Under the pieces are notes generated by a model. That model ran no database searches. It worked only from the letters and a program-made list of their open reading frames with translations, and was not told where the DNA came from. Position numbers and translations under genes: made by a program. DNA of 64,000 nt from Chamaelirium japonicum (taxonomy: Eukaryota > Streptophyta > Magnoliopsida > Liliales > Melanthiaceae), in assembly GCA_947650365.1 (NCBI GenBank), contig CANTAL010000003.1:1116001-1180000 (forward strand), read 5' to 3'. Within the stretch, counting starts at the first letter, position 1. Each line of letters starts with the position of its first letter. Of this stretch, positions 20,696-31,309 are shown piece by piece.

Positions 20696-21149
20696 CTAAG
20701 TCTTGAACCTGTATTTTTGAGGAAGTGGTATAGCTTGTTCTCCTCCTTTGATTTTCGGCAGAGTCTTGAATATTGATGGAGTTCGATTTTTTCTGCTTTG
20801 AATCCTCGGTTTGCCTGAATGCGGTTTTGAACCAGCGGTCCGGTTTACTCGGACCGGTGGTATGCTTGGACCGTTGGTTTACGTGGACCGACCGGTCTGA
20901 CGCTTCATCTGGTCCGACGGTTCGCCTGGTTTTGCGCTTGCTACGGATAGATGCCACGTGTACCTGTAAAAACACGCGATTTGATATGGTGATGACACGT
21001 GTCATCTCGATTTTTGCGATTAATTCCCTCAGGATACTTAAGCTTCTCTGGCTGTTATTTTCGCCTCACGCTTTCAGAAAATTTTTGAAGTCCAGAGCCT
21101 TTGCTTTCAATCTCTCGTTCTTTGTTTCTCTGTCCTTTTGATCGATCAA
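20696..21149 (+). promoter_or_regulatory. Putative promoter region of element B antisense gene
   Basis: 450 bp between the 118-bp array and the ATG. It contains a stretch with several GGACCG-like repeats (20835-20935), a G-box at 20955-20960 (GCCACGTGT), and a second G-box inside the perfect 12-bp palindrome TGACACGTGTCA at 20994-21005. A clear TATA box is not visible; GATACTTAAGC near 21028 is a weak candidate. Confidence 0.5.
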
Positions 21150-23108
21150 ATGGCGTCTTCGGGTAGTTCGAAGAAGAGTGCAGTTCCATCCAAGAGAAAG
21201 GGGAAGGAAATCGCTGAAGAAACGTCTGTCTCGAAGGGCCGTGGCAAAGGCAGGGCCGAGTTGATCGATCTTGGCCAATTGGGTAAGAGGCACCAAAGAG
21301 TGGGGTTCGCTTCTGCACCCTCTCGTCCGGAGCATATCCCCAAAGCGAGATTCGTTCTTTGCCCGCAGCTGCCTCTGTCGGCGGAACCGGAGTTTGGATA
21401 TAACATCGGTGGCAAACTTACAGACGTGAAGAGGGAGAAGCTGCAGAAGTTGCTGGCATGTTTCACAGAGGGAAAGGCTCGCCCAGCGCTTCCGGGAGTT
21501 CTATCCGCTTTTGGCGTCGACAGGCAGACAATCTTTGTCTCGTACGCGAGCAAGAAGCAGGTGATGGGAACCATCATCACGATTGGCCAGCTCAACTGTG
21601 GACTGCGCCTTCCATTGCCGTCTTTTGTCGCGAGGTTGCTGAACACCTCTGGTCTTTATCCCGGGCAGGTTACTGGAAACGCCTGGAGGATCATCTACGC
21701 TTTTTGTCGCATGGAGTCTGACTTTCAGAAGGAACTCAGGGAATGTTACTCCAGCCTCCCTGATGGTGAAGAAGTCCGGATCGAACTAGGGTATTTCTTC
21801 TATCACTATCGATGGGCTTGGAGAAAAGACAGCCCATTCTACAATCTGACTGGTGTCTCCGCCCTTCGTCCGATCGTTGACACCATCGGCTCCGACAAAC
21901 TTTATACCGACTGGCCGCTATCGGTGTCTGGTGCCTGGACTCCTCTGTCGGTACCTGAGGTTCCCCGATACAAGGTGCACGAAGAGGTAGATATGTACAG
22001 TACAGGAGGAGCTCTCGCGTGGCCTTCGGAACGAATGGGGGCTGTTGACAATCTCTTTTTGGAACTGACATGCAGGACTCGATCTTGGAAGCAATTCTTG
22101 AATTACCCGGTTCGACACGGCAAGGCCAACCTCCTCCACCGATCGAAGACCCGCTATGAAGATAACGAGGTCATCTACTCTGATTATGAGGAGGACCCTC
22201 AATCCGGCAAAATTGTTAGAAAAATTTGGATTGAGAAGAAGGCTTACGGAGCCAGGCGCAGCTTGCCCACGGAGGAGAAATTGGTGATACATCACCAAGT
22301 CCAGGCAAAGAAGAAGAGGAAAGTTCTAGTTGAGGAGGAGGAGAAGAAAAAGGAAGAGGAAAAGGGGGAAGAAGAAGAAGAGGAAATAGAGAGAGAAGAG
22401 GAAGGTGGAGGTGAAGAGGATGAGGGTGGCGACGATAACGACGATGACGAAGATGATGGGGATGATGAAGATGATGAAGATGGGGGAAATGGGGGTGGTG
22501 AGGAAGAAATTCCTCCCACCCCCACTGATGGTGGTCAAGGACATGGGGGTGGCAAGGAAGAAATTCCTCCCACCCCCATTGGTGGGGACGATGTGGATTC
22601 GCAACCCATCCTTATTGACGAGGCTAAAGCCCGTCGTATGGAGGAGGTTATGGATGTGGAGGGCGACGGCAAGAAGGCACAGCTCGTCTACCATTTTGAA
22701 GATTTGAAGAAGCCGATGTGCTTCAAGATAAAGAGTTGTCGAGGAGCGGTGGGGTTGGAAGCAACCCTACGCCCCTCGACCAGATACCCCCAGAGGTGCC
22801 TCGTCTTGAAGGCCCGACTGCAAGTGGGGGTTTGGAGGTTGAGCAACCTCCACCCCCCTCGCGCTCTCTGGCTGAGGAAGTGGCTGCCCTCATGGCGGGA
22901 CTTGATCAGCCGGGCGAGCACCAGGATGAAGGGGGAGTCTCACTTCCCCAGGGTGCTCCTTCTCCTGTTCACATAGAGAGGGAGAGCCGTGTGGGTGATG
23001 GGGCTCCCCAGCCCCAGTCGGAATCAATTCCCACCAAGGAGAAATCGATCCCTCGGGGTAAGAGCTCCGACCGTGGGAAGGGAAAAGCACCTCTGGTCGA
23101 CGTATCAG

Positions 23109-23193
23109 GTAATTGTTCTAATCTCTATCTCGATTGCCTAGCCTTTGAAGTTTGAATTCGCTTTAACTCTTTGAACTTTGATGTTGATTGCAG
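23109..23193 (+). other. Intron 1 of element B antisense gene
   Basis: 85 bp, donor TCAG then GTAATTG, acceptor TTGATTGCAG then GTACGCC. It splits a Gly codon (phase 1), and the joined frame is open through exon 2. Confidence 0.75.
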
Positions 23194-23330
23194 GTACGCC
23201 TGTTGGCTCGACTCAGAAGATAAAGAACTTGGGTGATGTTGATATCAACCATCCTACTGGTGTGATCCGGAAGCTTTGCAACCTTCCGGATGCTACTTTT
23301 GACGAAGCCTTCGATCGGCTTGAAGTAGTG

Positions 23331-23412
23331 GTATGTGCATCTACTTGATCAACTATTAGCATTGTATCTTTAGAATAATTCTAACTCTTTGTCCATCTGT
23401 AAAACTCAGCAG
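23331..23412 (+). other. Probable intron 2 of element B antisense gene
   Basis: Donor GTATGTGC is strong; the acceptor is CTCAGCAG. The join leaves the coiled-coil exon one base out of frame, so either a base was lost at the exon start or the acceptor is elsewhere. Confidence 0.55.
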
Positions 23413-23867
23413 TTTTGAGAATTGCAAGCAAACTTTCCAGGAGGGCAGGAGAACGGGAGGCCGCATCTGAGGTGTCCCGTTTGAAAGCTGATCTGGTGGC
23501 TGCCCACGAAGAGAGGGATAAGCTGAGGGATCTTTTGACTTCGAAGAAAAATTCTCTCAAGGCCAAGATCGAGGATCTTCGCAAAGAGAAGCAGGAGAGC
23601 AAGGGGTTGCAGAACCGTTGCGAGGCGCAGAGTCACGAACTTGAATCCTTGAAGAATCGGCTCATCAAGGTTGAGAACGTGTCCTATGATCACGCAACCG
23701 AGATCAAGGAGTTGAAAGAACGACTTGCTGCCCAGCATGCTGCCTTTACTGCCAGAGAGGAGACTTCCAAGAAGGAACTGGAGCATGTGCTGTCTGAATG
23801 CAAGAGCTACAGGGAAACAGCCGAGAAAGCGGCAGAGGCACTCAGGGTACATGCCAGTAGTGTCTGA

Positions 23868-24503
23868 TCTTCTAAAGCTTCGGCTGTGAGCAAGGCTCGT
23901 GGCGAATCTGAAGGAGAGAGGTCGCGCGCTCCCAGCGTAGCCAAGCCCTGATGTATTCCTACCTTTTTTCTTTGTTGTTTATACTTATAAACTTTTGACA
24001 TGTAGCAGCTCAACATTGTACTTGGCAAATTTTGATAATCAAAAGATCTTTTTGATGTTTGAAAGTCGGATCTCCCATGTTGAATGTTTTTGAATGTTGT
24101 ATTCTGGATGGTATTGGAATATTAAATAGATACAAACATTTGAATGTAAGGGGTTGAGTCGCAACTCGATGACCCAAACTTGTTATGTAACTCGAAAATT
24201 GAAGGTTGTTGTAGCCATAACTTGAAATCGTTAACATTTGTATGTGAGGGGTCGAGTCGCAACTCAAGCACCCAAACTTGTTAGACGATATTGAATTTGA
24301 TTGAAATTGAATATTGAAATTGAAGGTCAGTTTAACATTTGCCAGTAAGGGGTTGAGTCGCAACTCTAACACCCAAACTTGTTAAAAAACTTGGTAACTT
24401 GAATATGGATAAATTTGAAACTGCTTCAGAACTTGAATTGAAAAGCTGAACACTTGCATATTTGAACATTTGAAAGAGAACTTTATTCATCATGGAATTT
24501 ACA
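23868..24503. other. Spacer between convergent antisense gene and integrase of element B
   Basis: AT-rich spacer in which both genes end. It includes the three-copy ~100-bp repeat listed separately; otherwise I see nothing. Confidence 0.7.
24145..24390. repeat. About 100-bp tandem repeat, three copies
   Basis: GGGGTTGAGTCGCAACTC followed by CCCAAACTTGTTA recurs at about 24150, 24248 and 24349. GAGTCGCAACTC is a near-palindrome. It occupies the same relative place as the 78-bp repeat of element A. Confidence 0.85.
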
Positions 24504-25700
24504 TCATGGATAGAACAGTTTGAGGTGCCTAGAATTCCAAGCTCGTGGCAATCTATCTCCTTCTGGTGAGATCAGTCGATAAGAGCCTTTGCCTCCAACT
24601 GATTCGATAATATATGGACCTTCCCAGTTGGGAGCAAGCTTTCCACTGCTATGTTCCTTCGTGTTGTAGAAGACTGGTCTAAGGACTAGACTGTCGATTG
24701 GGAATTGCCGTTTGTAGACTTTCTCATCATAGGCTCGTTTGATCTTCTGCTGATACTTGGCTACACGAAGAGAAACTTGGTCTCGTAGTCTAGATCATTG
24801 ATCCGAAGCTCTTCGTTGATTCCTTCTTCAACTGCCCTGGTCTTCAGAGTATTTGATATGCTTTCTGTTGGGAGTACTACTTCCGATCCATATGTCAGAC
24901 GGAAAGGAGAGAACCCTGTGGATCTTCTCGGAGTTGTGCGATATCCCTAGAGAACTTCAGGTAGGACTTGTTCCTATAATCCTTTCTTGTCATTGAGTTT
25001 CTTCTTGAGTATACCAAGAATAGCTCTATTGGAGGCTTCAGCTTGACCATTGCATTGAGGATATCTTGGAGTTGAATAGAAGAGTTTAATCCCGTTGTTC
25101 AGGCAGAACTCTCGAAACTTGTCGGAGTCAAATTGAGCTCCATTGTCAGCAACAAGAACTTGAGGTGTACCAAACCTTGAGAAGATGTTGTGTCGGATGA
25201 ATTTGATCACTTCATCATCGGTCTCTCGGAAGAGTGGCACAGCTTCAACCCATTTGGTGAAGTAATCCGTGGCCAGCAGTAGATACTTTTTCTTGCTCGG
25301 AGTTGGTGGGAATGGACCCAAGAAATCCAACCCCCATTGATGGAAAGGCCAGGGACTTGATAGTTGATGGAGTTCATCTGCAGGAAGATGAATAGCTCGA
25401 GCATGTCGTTGGCATGGCTCGCATCTTTGAACAACTTGGCAAGCATCTTTTGCCATTGTAGGCCAGTAGTAACCTTGTAGCTTCGTCTTGGCTTCAAGAG
25501 ATCTTCCTCCCGAATGATTCCCATAAGCTCCAGAGTGGATATCAATCAGGATTGCTTGTGCTTGTTCGGGACCAAGGCATTTGAGCAATATCCTGTTATG
25601 AGATTTGAAATATAGATCTTCTCCTTGAATAGTATAGCAAGGAAGTTTTTTTTGGAGTTTTCGGGCTTGATTTGGATCTTCCGGCATTTTGCCATACTCG
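24504..25700 (-). pseudogene. Element B integrase, broken
   Basis: Zinc finger with both His (HSGAYGNHSGG) and both Cys (RCEPCQRHA). Catalytic D, D, E lie in WGLDFLGPFP, VADNGAQFD and NGQAEASNR. TAG stops at 24974-24976 and 24947-24949 both fall where related integrases have Trp (TGG to TAG). A frameshift near 24785 follows; beyond it the other frame reads through NWEGPYII (the GPY/F motif) to a TGA at 24504-24506. No chromodomain. Confidence 0.9.
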
Positions 25701-26257
25701 AAGAAGTCGAAAATTGATTGTCTCCAGTCTTCAAGCTCACTTGTAATAGTAAGGTTAAATGTCAGTTGATCTCCACCCCCAGATCCTTTTGTAGTAGCAA
25801 GAATCTGTTGATCGGGGATGGTCTTGGGCACTTCTTGATAATCGATCTGTATTTGCCTTCCTCCTAATGAGTCTCCAAGAACTGAGGCCGCATTGGCTAA
25901 GGCATCTGCTTCTCGGTTCTCAACTCTTGGGATTTGAACGAACTCAGTACTAGTAAAATATTGTTGAAGTCGTCGTACTAAGGCCAAATAGAGTTGCATT
26001 CTTTCTTCTCGAGCTGTATATTCTCCATTGATTTGCCTTATGATCAGTTGGGAATCGCTGTAGACGATGATTCGATCTACCCCCAGGGATTCAGCCATTT
26101 CGAGTCCGGAAATGAGTGCTTCGTATTCGGCTTCGTTGTTGGTGGCGTTGAACCCGAGGAGAGTGGCCTTCTGTAGATGATCAATTTCGGGGGATACTAA
26201 GACTGTCCCAGTTCCTGAACCGATCGAACTTGAAGCTCCATCAGTATAAAGTTCCCA
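25701..26257 (-). pseudogene. Element B second RNase H (archaeal-like type)
   Basis: Domain about 26257-25883. The four acids are present in [30 protein letters not shown] and [11 protein letters not shown]. This stretch has no stop of its own but cannot be expressed in full because of the upstream stops. Confidence 0.9.
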
Positions 26258-26560
26258 TGGAGGAGTTGCAGCAATAGGCTCGAGACTTGGATCAATTTTT
26301 GTTGCAAGATTGATTGGAGGATTATCCTCATCTTCTAAGCGCATGTGGACATCTTCTTCCCAAGTGATGGGGTCTTCAACTGGAAAGTCAGCTAGAAAAT
26401 CAGCAACAGCTTGACCTTTGATAGAAGTGCGAGATTCGAACTAAATCCCCAGAGCACTCATTTCGATCACCCATTTGGTCATTCGACCAGCTTGACCAGC
26501 TTTGTCAACGATATCTTTGAGTGGATGTTCTGAAATGACAGTGATCTGATGAGAGACGAA
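26258..26560 (-). pseudogene. Element B linker and end of first RNase H domain
   Basis: In-frame continuation from RT. A TAG at 26441-26443 sits just before a Phe-Glu-Ser stretch where related elements have Gln. Downstream lies AVADFLADFP, shared with element A. Confidence 0.8.
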
Positions 26561-27900
26561 ATAGGGTTGGAGGCGACGTGATGAAGTGAGCAAGGCCAGA
26601 ATGACCTTCTTAGTTTTTGAGTAACGAGTTTTAACCGGAAGGAGAGTGTGGCTGATATAATAGACTGGATGCTCGACACCTTCTCTTCTACTGACTAGGA
26701 CCACACTGATTGCTTGATCGGTTACGGCGAGATAGAGCCACAAGTCTTCTTTTGGAAGTGGAGCAGTCATGATAGGAGCTTGCACCAGATATTTCTTGAT
26801 GCCTTGAAAAGCTTCTTTACAAACAGGACTCCATCCCGATGTATCTGCCTTTCGCAGCTTGTCGAAAAGAGGCTTACACTTGTCGGAGGACTTTGAGATG
26901 AATCGATTGAGGGCAGCAAGTCTTCCAGTGAGGCGTTGCACTTCCTTCCGATTGGTAGGCGATGGCATGTCGAGGATGGCTCGAATTTGATCGGGATTGG
27001 CTTCAATGCCCCTCCTGGTCACAAGATGACCCAGGAATTTGCCCGATTGAACTCCAAAGGCACACTTGGCTGGATTGAGCTTCATACGATACTTTCGGAG
27101 GACTTGAAAGGTTTCTGCCAGATCGGATAGATGTTTCCCTCGAGTGGAACTCTTGGTGAGGAGATCATCGACGTAGACTTTGACGTTGCGACCGATTTGA
27201 TCTTCAAACATCTTTGTGACTAACCTTTGATAGGTGGATCCAGTGTTTTTGAGGCCGAATGGCATTACATTGTAGCAGTAGAGACCTCGGCTAGTCACAA
27301 AACATGTCTTCTCTTGATCATCCGGATGAAGTGGAATTTGATTGTATCCAGAGTACCCATCCATGAAAGACAATAGCTCGTGGCCAGTAGTGGCATCGAC
27401 GAGTCTATCAATCCTTGGCATGGGGAATGGGTCTTTGGGACACGCTTTGTTGAGATTGGTGAAGTCGATGCAGACTCTGACCTTCCCATTTTTTTTAGGA
27501 ACAACAACTATGTTAGAGATCCAAGTAGGATACTCTACTTCACGGATGAAGCCTGCTGCGAGTAGCTTGGTGATCTCTTCTTGAACAGCAACTTGTAGCT
27601 CTGGTCGGATAGTGCGTGGCTTTTGCTTGACAGGCTTCACTTCTTCTTTGATCGCGAGCTGGTGGTAGGTATCATCTGGATTGATCCTAGGCATGTCTTC
27701 AAAACACCAGGCGAAGACGTCGATGTTGGACTGAAGGAAGGATACCATGTCTTGCGCTTCTGCGTCGCTAAGACCGGTACCAATGAAAGTTTGTTGCTGG
27801 AGATCTCCGCTGCCGATATTGATCGGGATGATTTCTTCAATTGAAGGTGATGCTTCCCATTCTATTGGTGGCAGTTCGGTCAGCGGAATCTCCTTTGATT
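26561..27900 (-). pseudogene. Element B reverse transcriptase and degenerate first RNase H
   Basis: RT blocks are FIREVEYPTWISNIV, VRVCIDFTNLNKACPKD, LSFMDGYSGYNQIPL and YVDD at 27164-27175. The following RNase H-like region reads LWLYLAVTDQA at the place of the first catalytic Asp and is presumed inactive, as in element A. The stretch from 27901 down to 26444 is open. The frame begins in the protease linker; the first internal Met is at 27748. Confidence 0.92.
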
Positions 27901-28500
27901 GCTATTTGGAAGAGGGACCAGCTTCATCTCGTGGCCGCTTTGGAGGAGCAATATTGACCTTTCGATCTGTTTTAGCCGCAGCAGTCTCACAAGACCTCCC
28001 AGCTTGCTGATCGCCTCGAATGCAGACGATGCCTTCTCCCGTTGCAAACTTGAGTAGTTGGTGATAAGAAGAGGAGATGACATTGATCCGGTGGAGGAAT
28101 GGTCGCCCGAGGATGGCGTTGTAGCTAGACACTCCTTCGACTATTGCAAACCTCACCGAGACTCTAGTCTCTCGGCTAAGGTCTAGAGTGAATCTCGATT
28201 CGCCCACAGTGATGCTTTGCTCACCGTTGAAGCCAGTGATCACGGTCGGGATAACGTCGAGGCTTGAGTATCTATGTCCCAGATGCTTGAAGCAATCCGA
28301 GAACATAATGTCGATGGAGCCCCCGGTGTCGATGAGGATCCGGTTGACGGTGCTTCCATCGACGAGGAGTTTCAAGACCAGAGGGTCTCGGTGTGGAGTA
28401 TGAACTCTTTGGAGGTCGGAGTCGTTGAAAACAATGGACGGCCAAGCCAAACCTTCGATAGGCTTCTCGATCCAGGTATCCTCCTTGTTCGCAGCAGAAC
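27901..28500 (-). pseudogene. Element B aspartic protease
   Basis: Active-site block ILIDTGGSIDIM, with Asp at 28328-28330, and AILGRPFLH downstream. A TAG at 27902-27904 separates it from the RT linker in the same frame. Confidence 0.88.
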
Positions 28501-30370
28501 GAACGTGGAAGATGCGTCGAACTTGCCGATCCACTTCCTTCCCGGTCAAAGTTTGATTGTGCAATGTTCCATGAATACCAAAGACGTTGGCATTCACAGA
28601 GATAGGTTGTCGGTTGGAGGAGATTTGATGGACCCAACACACTTCTTTCCCTTTTGCAGAGGCTCGACGTTGATCTTGCCCGACTTTGATAAACTCTTGA
28701 AGATGGCCTTCTCGCAATAAGTCTTCAAGATGGAACTTCAGCCGATAGCACCGGTCGGTGGAGTGGCCATGACTTTGATGGAATTCGTAGTAGATCGTTT
28801 TGTCTGCTGTGAATTTGGAGTTTGGCTGAAGAGGATTGGGCCTTCAAAGGTACTCGTCGTGTTGAATGCGGTCGAGTATCTGCTCGACTGGTAAATTCCA
28901 CTCAGTGAAAGTGGTCTTCGTTGGAGACCGACGTCCGTCATTCTTTGATCACTTGTTGGTTGGAGGAGCTACTGCTTCAGCATTGTGGGCTCTGGCAGCA
29001 TACTTGGGAGCTTCTCTTTCCGCCGGTCTTCGCTTTGTTTCTCGCCCTTTGCGAGCAACTTGATCATCTTCAACTTCAATCTCCCTCTGGATTCGATCGA
29101 ACATAGCACCCAGAGATAGAGGGGGATTGCGGATAAAGTCGTTGTAGATGTGTAGATCGAAGCAGAGGGCGTTCTGGAAAGCCAACATGATGTCTTCATC
29201 ATCCAGATGTCTTCCGGAGAGAGCAGCATGCTCGTTGCGAAATCTCCTTGTGAAATTGCGGAGAGTCTCATCAGCACCCATCCTTAGCCGATAGAGGGAG
29301 TCGAGTTTCTTCTCTGGCTTCAGATTGAGTTGATAGTGCTGCACAAAGCGGTTAGCCAAAACACCGAACTGAGTGATGGACCCAGCTCGGAGATTGTGAT
29401 ACCAGTCGAGTGATGGCTCATCGAGACTTCCAGCAAAAGTGCGACAAAGCACGTTGTTCTCTTCTTCGTGCGGTGTCAAAGCTTGCTTGAAGGCAAGGAT
29501 ATGGAGAGTCGGATCTCCTTTGATGCAGTTGAATTTGGGGAGGATAGGAGTTCTCCATCCCCTAGGAAAAGTTGACTCAAAAAGGCTTCGATGTAGAGGC
29601 CCGGCAGAGGAGTACCCGTCCCTACGACCGTGTCCTCGACCTAGAGGTGGGTCAAGAGGCAAGATCGCAAGGTCTTGCTCATACATTGAAGTATTTGCCG
29701 GTTGAAGTCGGTGTCGAAGGTCCGATCCAAATCCACGTTGAGGTGGAATGGAAGGGGAGGCTCTACTCTTCGAAGGAGCGCCTTTCATTTGGTGCCTCCT
29801 TGGTATATCGAGCATTGAAGACGTCTTCCTATCGCTGTTGCGACCAGAAGAAGATTGGGAGGACTCATCGTCGAGTCGATCCCAAACACTCTGTTTCCAC
29901 AGGGCAGCAGAGGGAGTTGGGTCGCGATGAATCCTCCCGGGGGCAGCAGTGCCCATTGATCTCCTTTACTCGGAGTGGATTGATGGTCGTGGCCGATCAA
30001 CCCTTTCATTAGTAGAAGGGATTGGAAGAGCAATTCCTGCCTCGGAGGCTGCCTTCTTGAGTGCATCCCTCTCAGCAGTGAGGGTGGCATTCTGCTTTGC
30101 CAGTTGAAGTAGTTGGAAATCGACCGCCGAGATTTGATAGGTCGATGGAGGGTCTTCAGCAGGAGCGGGGGCAGTTTGCCCAATCGACTGTCGTGCGGGT
30201 TGGGCGATAGGTCGATCGACAGATCTCCCACTCCCTGAGCGAACCCCCTTCTCAAGAACAGCAAGGGGCTATCCGAAGTTGAGCCTTTGACTCATTGATC
30301 GAGTCTCAGGATGAGCTTGTTGTTGAGTGTTACTTCCTTCTGGTTGACCCTGGTGCTTAGTTTTCGCCAT
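28501..30370 (-). pseudogene. Element B Gag, broken
   Basis: The first in-frame ATG after the primer site is at 30370 (MAKTKHQGQ), and its frame is the pol frame. An N-terminal part with a Leu/Ala-rich helix is followed by a basic Ser-rich stretch, the gag core with WYHNLRAGSI and ETLRNFTRRFRNEH (about 29530-29080), and a zinc knuckle near 28800-28740 (FHQSHGHSTDRC). In-frame stops: TAG 30269-30271, TAA 29966-29968, TGA 28949-28951 and TGA 28844-28846. The open part between 29956 and 28952 is the longest. Confidence 0.87.
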
Positions 30371-30510
30371 TCAGAGGGCGAAGGGTGCAACAAGAGTGCC
30401 GACGTCCGATCAGTTGTCCGATCAACCGAGGAGGCAAGGAAGTTTGGCTATGAAGATTGGTTGTATGCTCAACCGATCTGATAGTAGTGGAGAGAGCTTG
30501 ACTTTTCTTT

Positions 30511-30531
30511 CGGATCCCACAGACGGTGCCA
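30511..30531 (-). promoter_or_regulatory. Primer-binding site of element B
   Basis: Minus strand TGGCACCGTCTGTGGGATCC starts three bases after the 5' LTR end (30535). Its first 19 bases match the site of element A, so both families use the same primer tRNA. Confidence 0.85.
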
Positions 30532-30534
30532 AAC

Positions 30535-31309
30535 TGTGGGGGAAAATCTTCGTGCCGACCCGAAGACTTTGCCTCACCAGTCAATTGAGGTTTCGAGTCG
30601 AAGAGATCATTGTTCGATCTGTTGATTGAAGTAGCTGCTCTCAATAACCAAGCAGAGAAAGTTGGACAAGAGAGATGTGATCTCGGAGTTCAACCGAAGC
30701 CTACGTCTCCGTGCTATAAGGAGCAACCCGAATTCACTAACACTTGTATCGAAGTGATCTCGACAGGCCGAGTATCACTGAAAGCACTCTGATCTCTTCA
30801 AAAGGGAGAAGAAGATCAAAGAGAGGTAGAAGAGGGAAAGCTGAGAAATTTCAGAGCTCTGGGTTCTGAAAATCAGATCTCAGAGTGGAAATCTGAAATT
30901 TCGGATCCTTTTACATTCGAAGGCTCTGCTATTTATAGGATTCTCTGGTGGTAAATGGCGGTTTTCTGCTGTCGTATCTGGGGATCCTCCAGGTAAGGCT
31001 AGTAGGCTCCGCTGCCGTCTTAGGGGGCCCACCAGGCAGGGCCGGTGGGTCCCGCTTGTAGTCTCTGGGGGCCCACCAGGCAGGGCCGGTGGGTCCCGCT
31101 GTTGTCTTCGGGAGCCCACCAGGCAGGGCCGGTGGGTCCCGCTGTTGTCTTCGGGAGCCCACCAGGCAGGGCCGGTGGGTCCCGCTGTTGTCTTCGGGGG
31201 TCCACCAGGCAGGGCCAGTGAGTCCCGCTGTGGTACTCGGGGGGGGCCCACCAGGCAGGGCCGGTGGGTCCCGCTGCTTGCAGATTTCTTACCAAAATTT
31301 GCACCCACA
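30535..31309 (-). repeat. Element B 5' LTR (right)
   Basis: 775 bp, with six copies of the 43-bp repeat at about 31020-31275 and an intact TATA box (minus strand TATAAATA at 30930-30937). GATCG at 31310-31314 completes the target duplication. Confidence 0.96.
30930..30937 (-). promoter_or_regulatory. TATA box of element B 5' LTR
   Basis: Minus strand CCTATAAATAGC, located about 85 bp downstream of the 43-bp repeats on the element's strand. This is the same core as the antisense TATA box of element A. Confidence 0.75.

Larger units (their letters stand above)
21150..23867 (+). pseudogene. Element B antisense gene, three exons, putative gypsy-type transposon protein, lightly damaged
   Basis: Exon 1 21150-23108, exon 2 23194-23330, exon 3 23413-23867. 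The ATG begins MASSGSSKK. Residues about 135-300 carry GLRLPL and GNAWRIIYAF, matching the antisense protein of element A. KKKRKV at residues 387-392 (22308-22325) matches the classic monopartite nuclear signal. It is followed by about 65 residues that are mostly Glu, Asp and Gly, with a duplicated EEIPPTP motif. After a one-base frame slip near 22690-22715, a Pro/Ser-rich part runs into intron 1. Exon 2 joins exon 1 in frame. Exon 3 is a long coiled coil (to 23867) but needs one missing base at its start. No in-frame stop occurs outside these slips. The function is unknown; a nuclear, possibly chromatin-associated role is inference. Confidence 0.72.
17828..31309 (-). mobile_element. Element B: Tat-lineage Ty3/Gypsy LTR retrotransposon, complete but inactive
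   Basis: A 13,482-bp element on the minus strand. LTRs (818 bp left, 775 bp right) read TGTGGGTGC at the start and CCCCCACA at the end on the element's strand, and GATCG is duplicated at 17823-17827 and 31310-31314. The primer site is next to the right LTR. Gag, protease, RT, degenerate RNase H, second RNase H and integrase lie in one continuous frame from 30370 to about 24790, broken by eight in-frame stops and a late frameshift. An antisense gene lies between integrase and the left (3') LTR, behind a long palindromic tandem array. Protein motifs are clearly related to A, but the nucleotide sequences and LTRs are unrelated by eye, so these are different families of one lineage. Confidence 0.97.
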
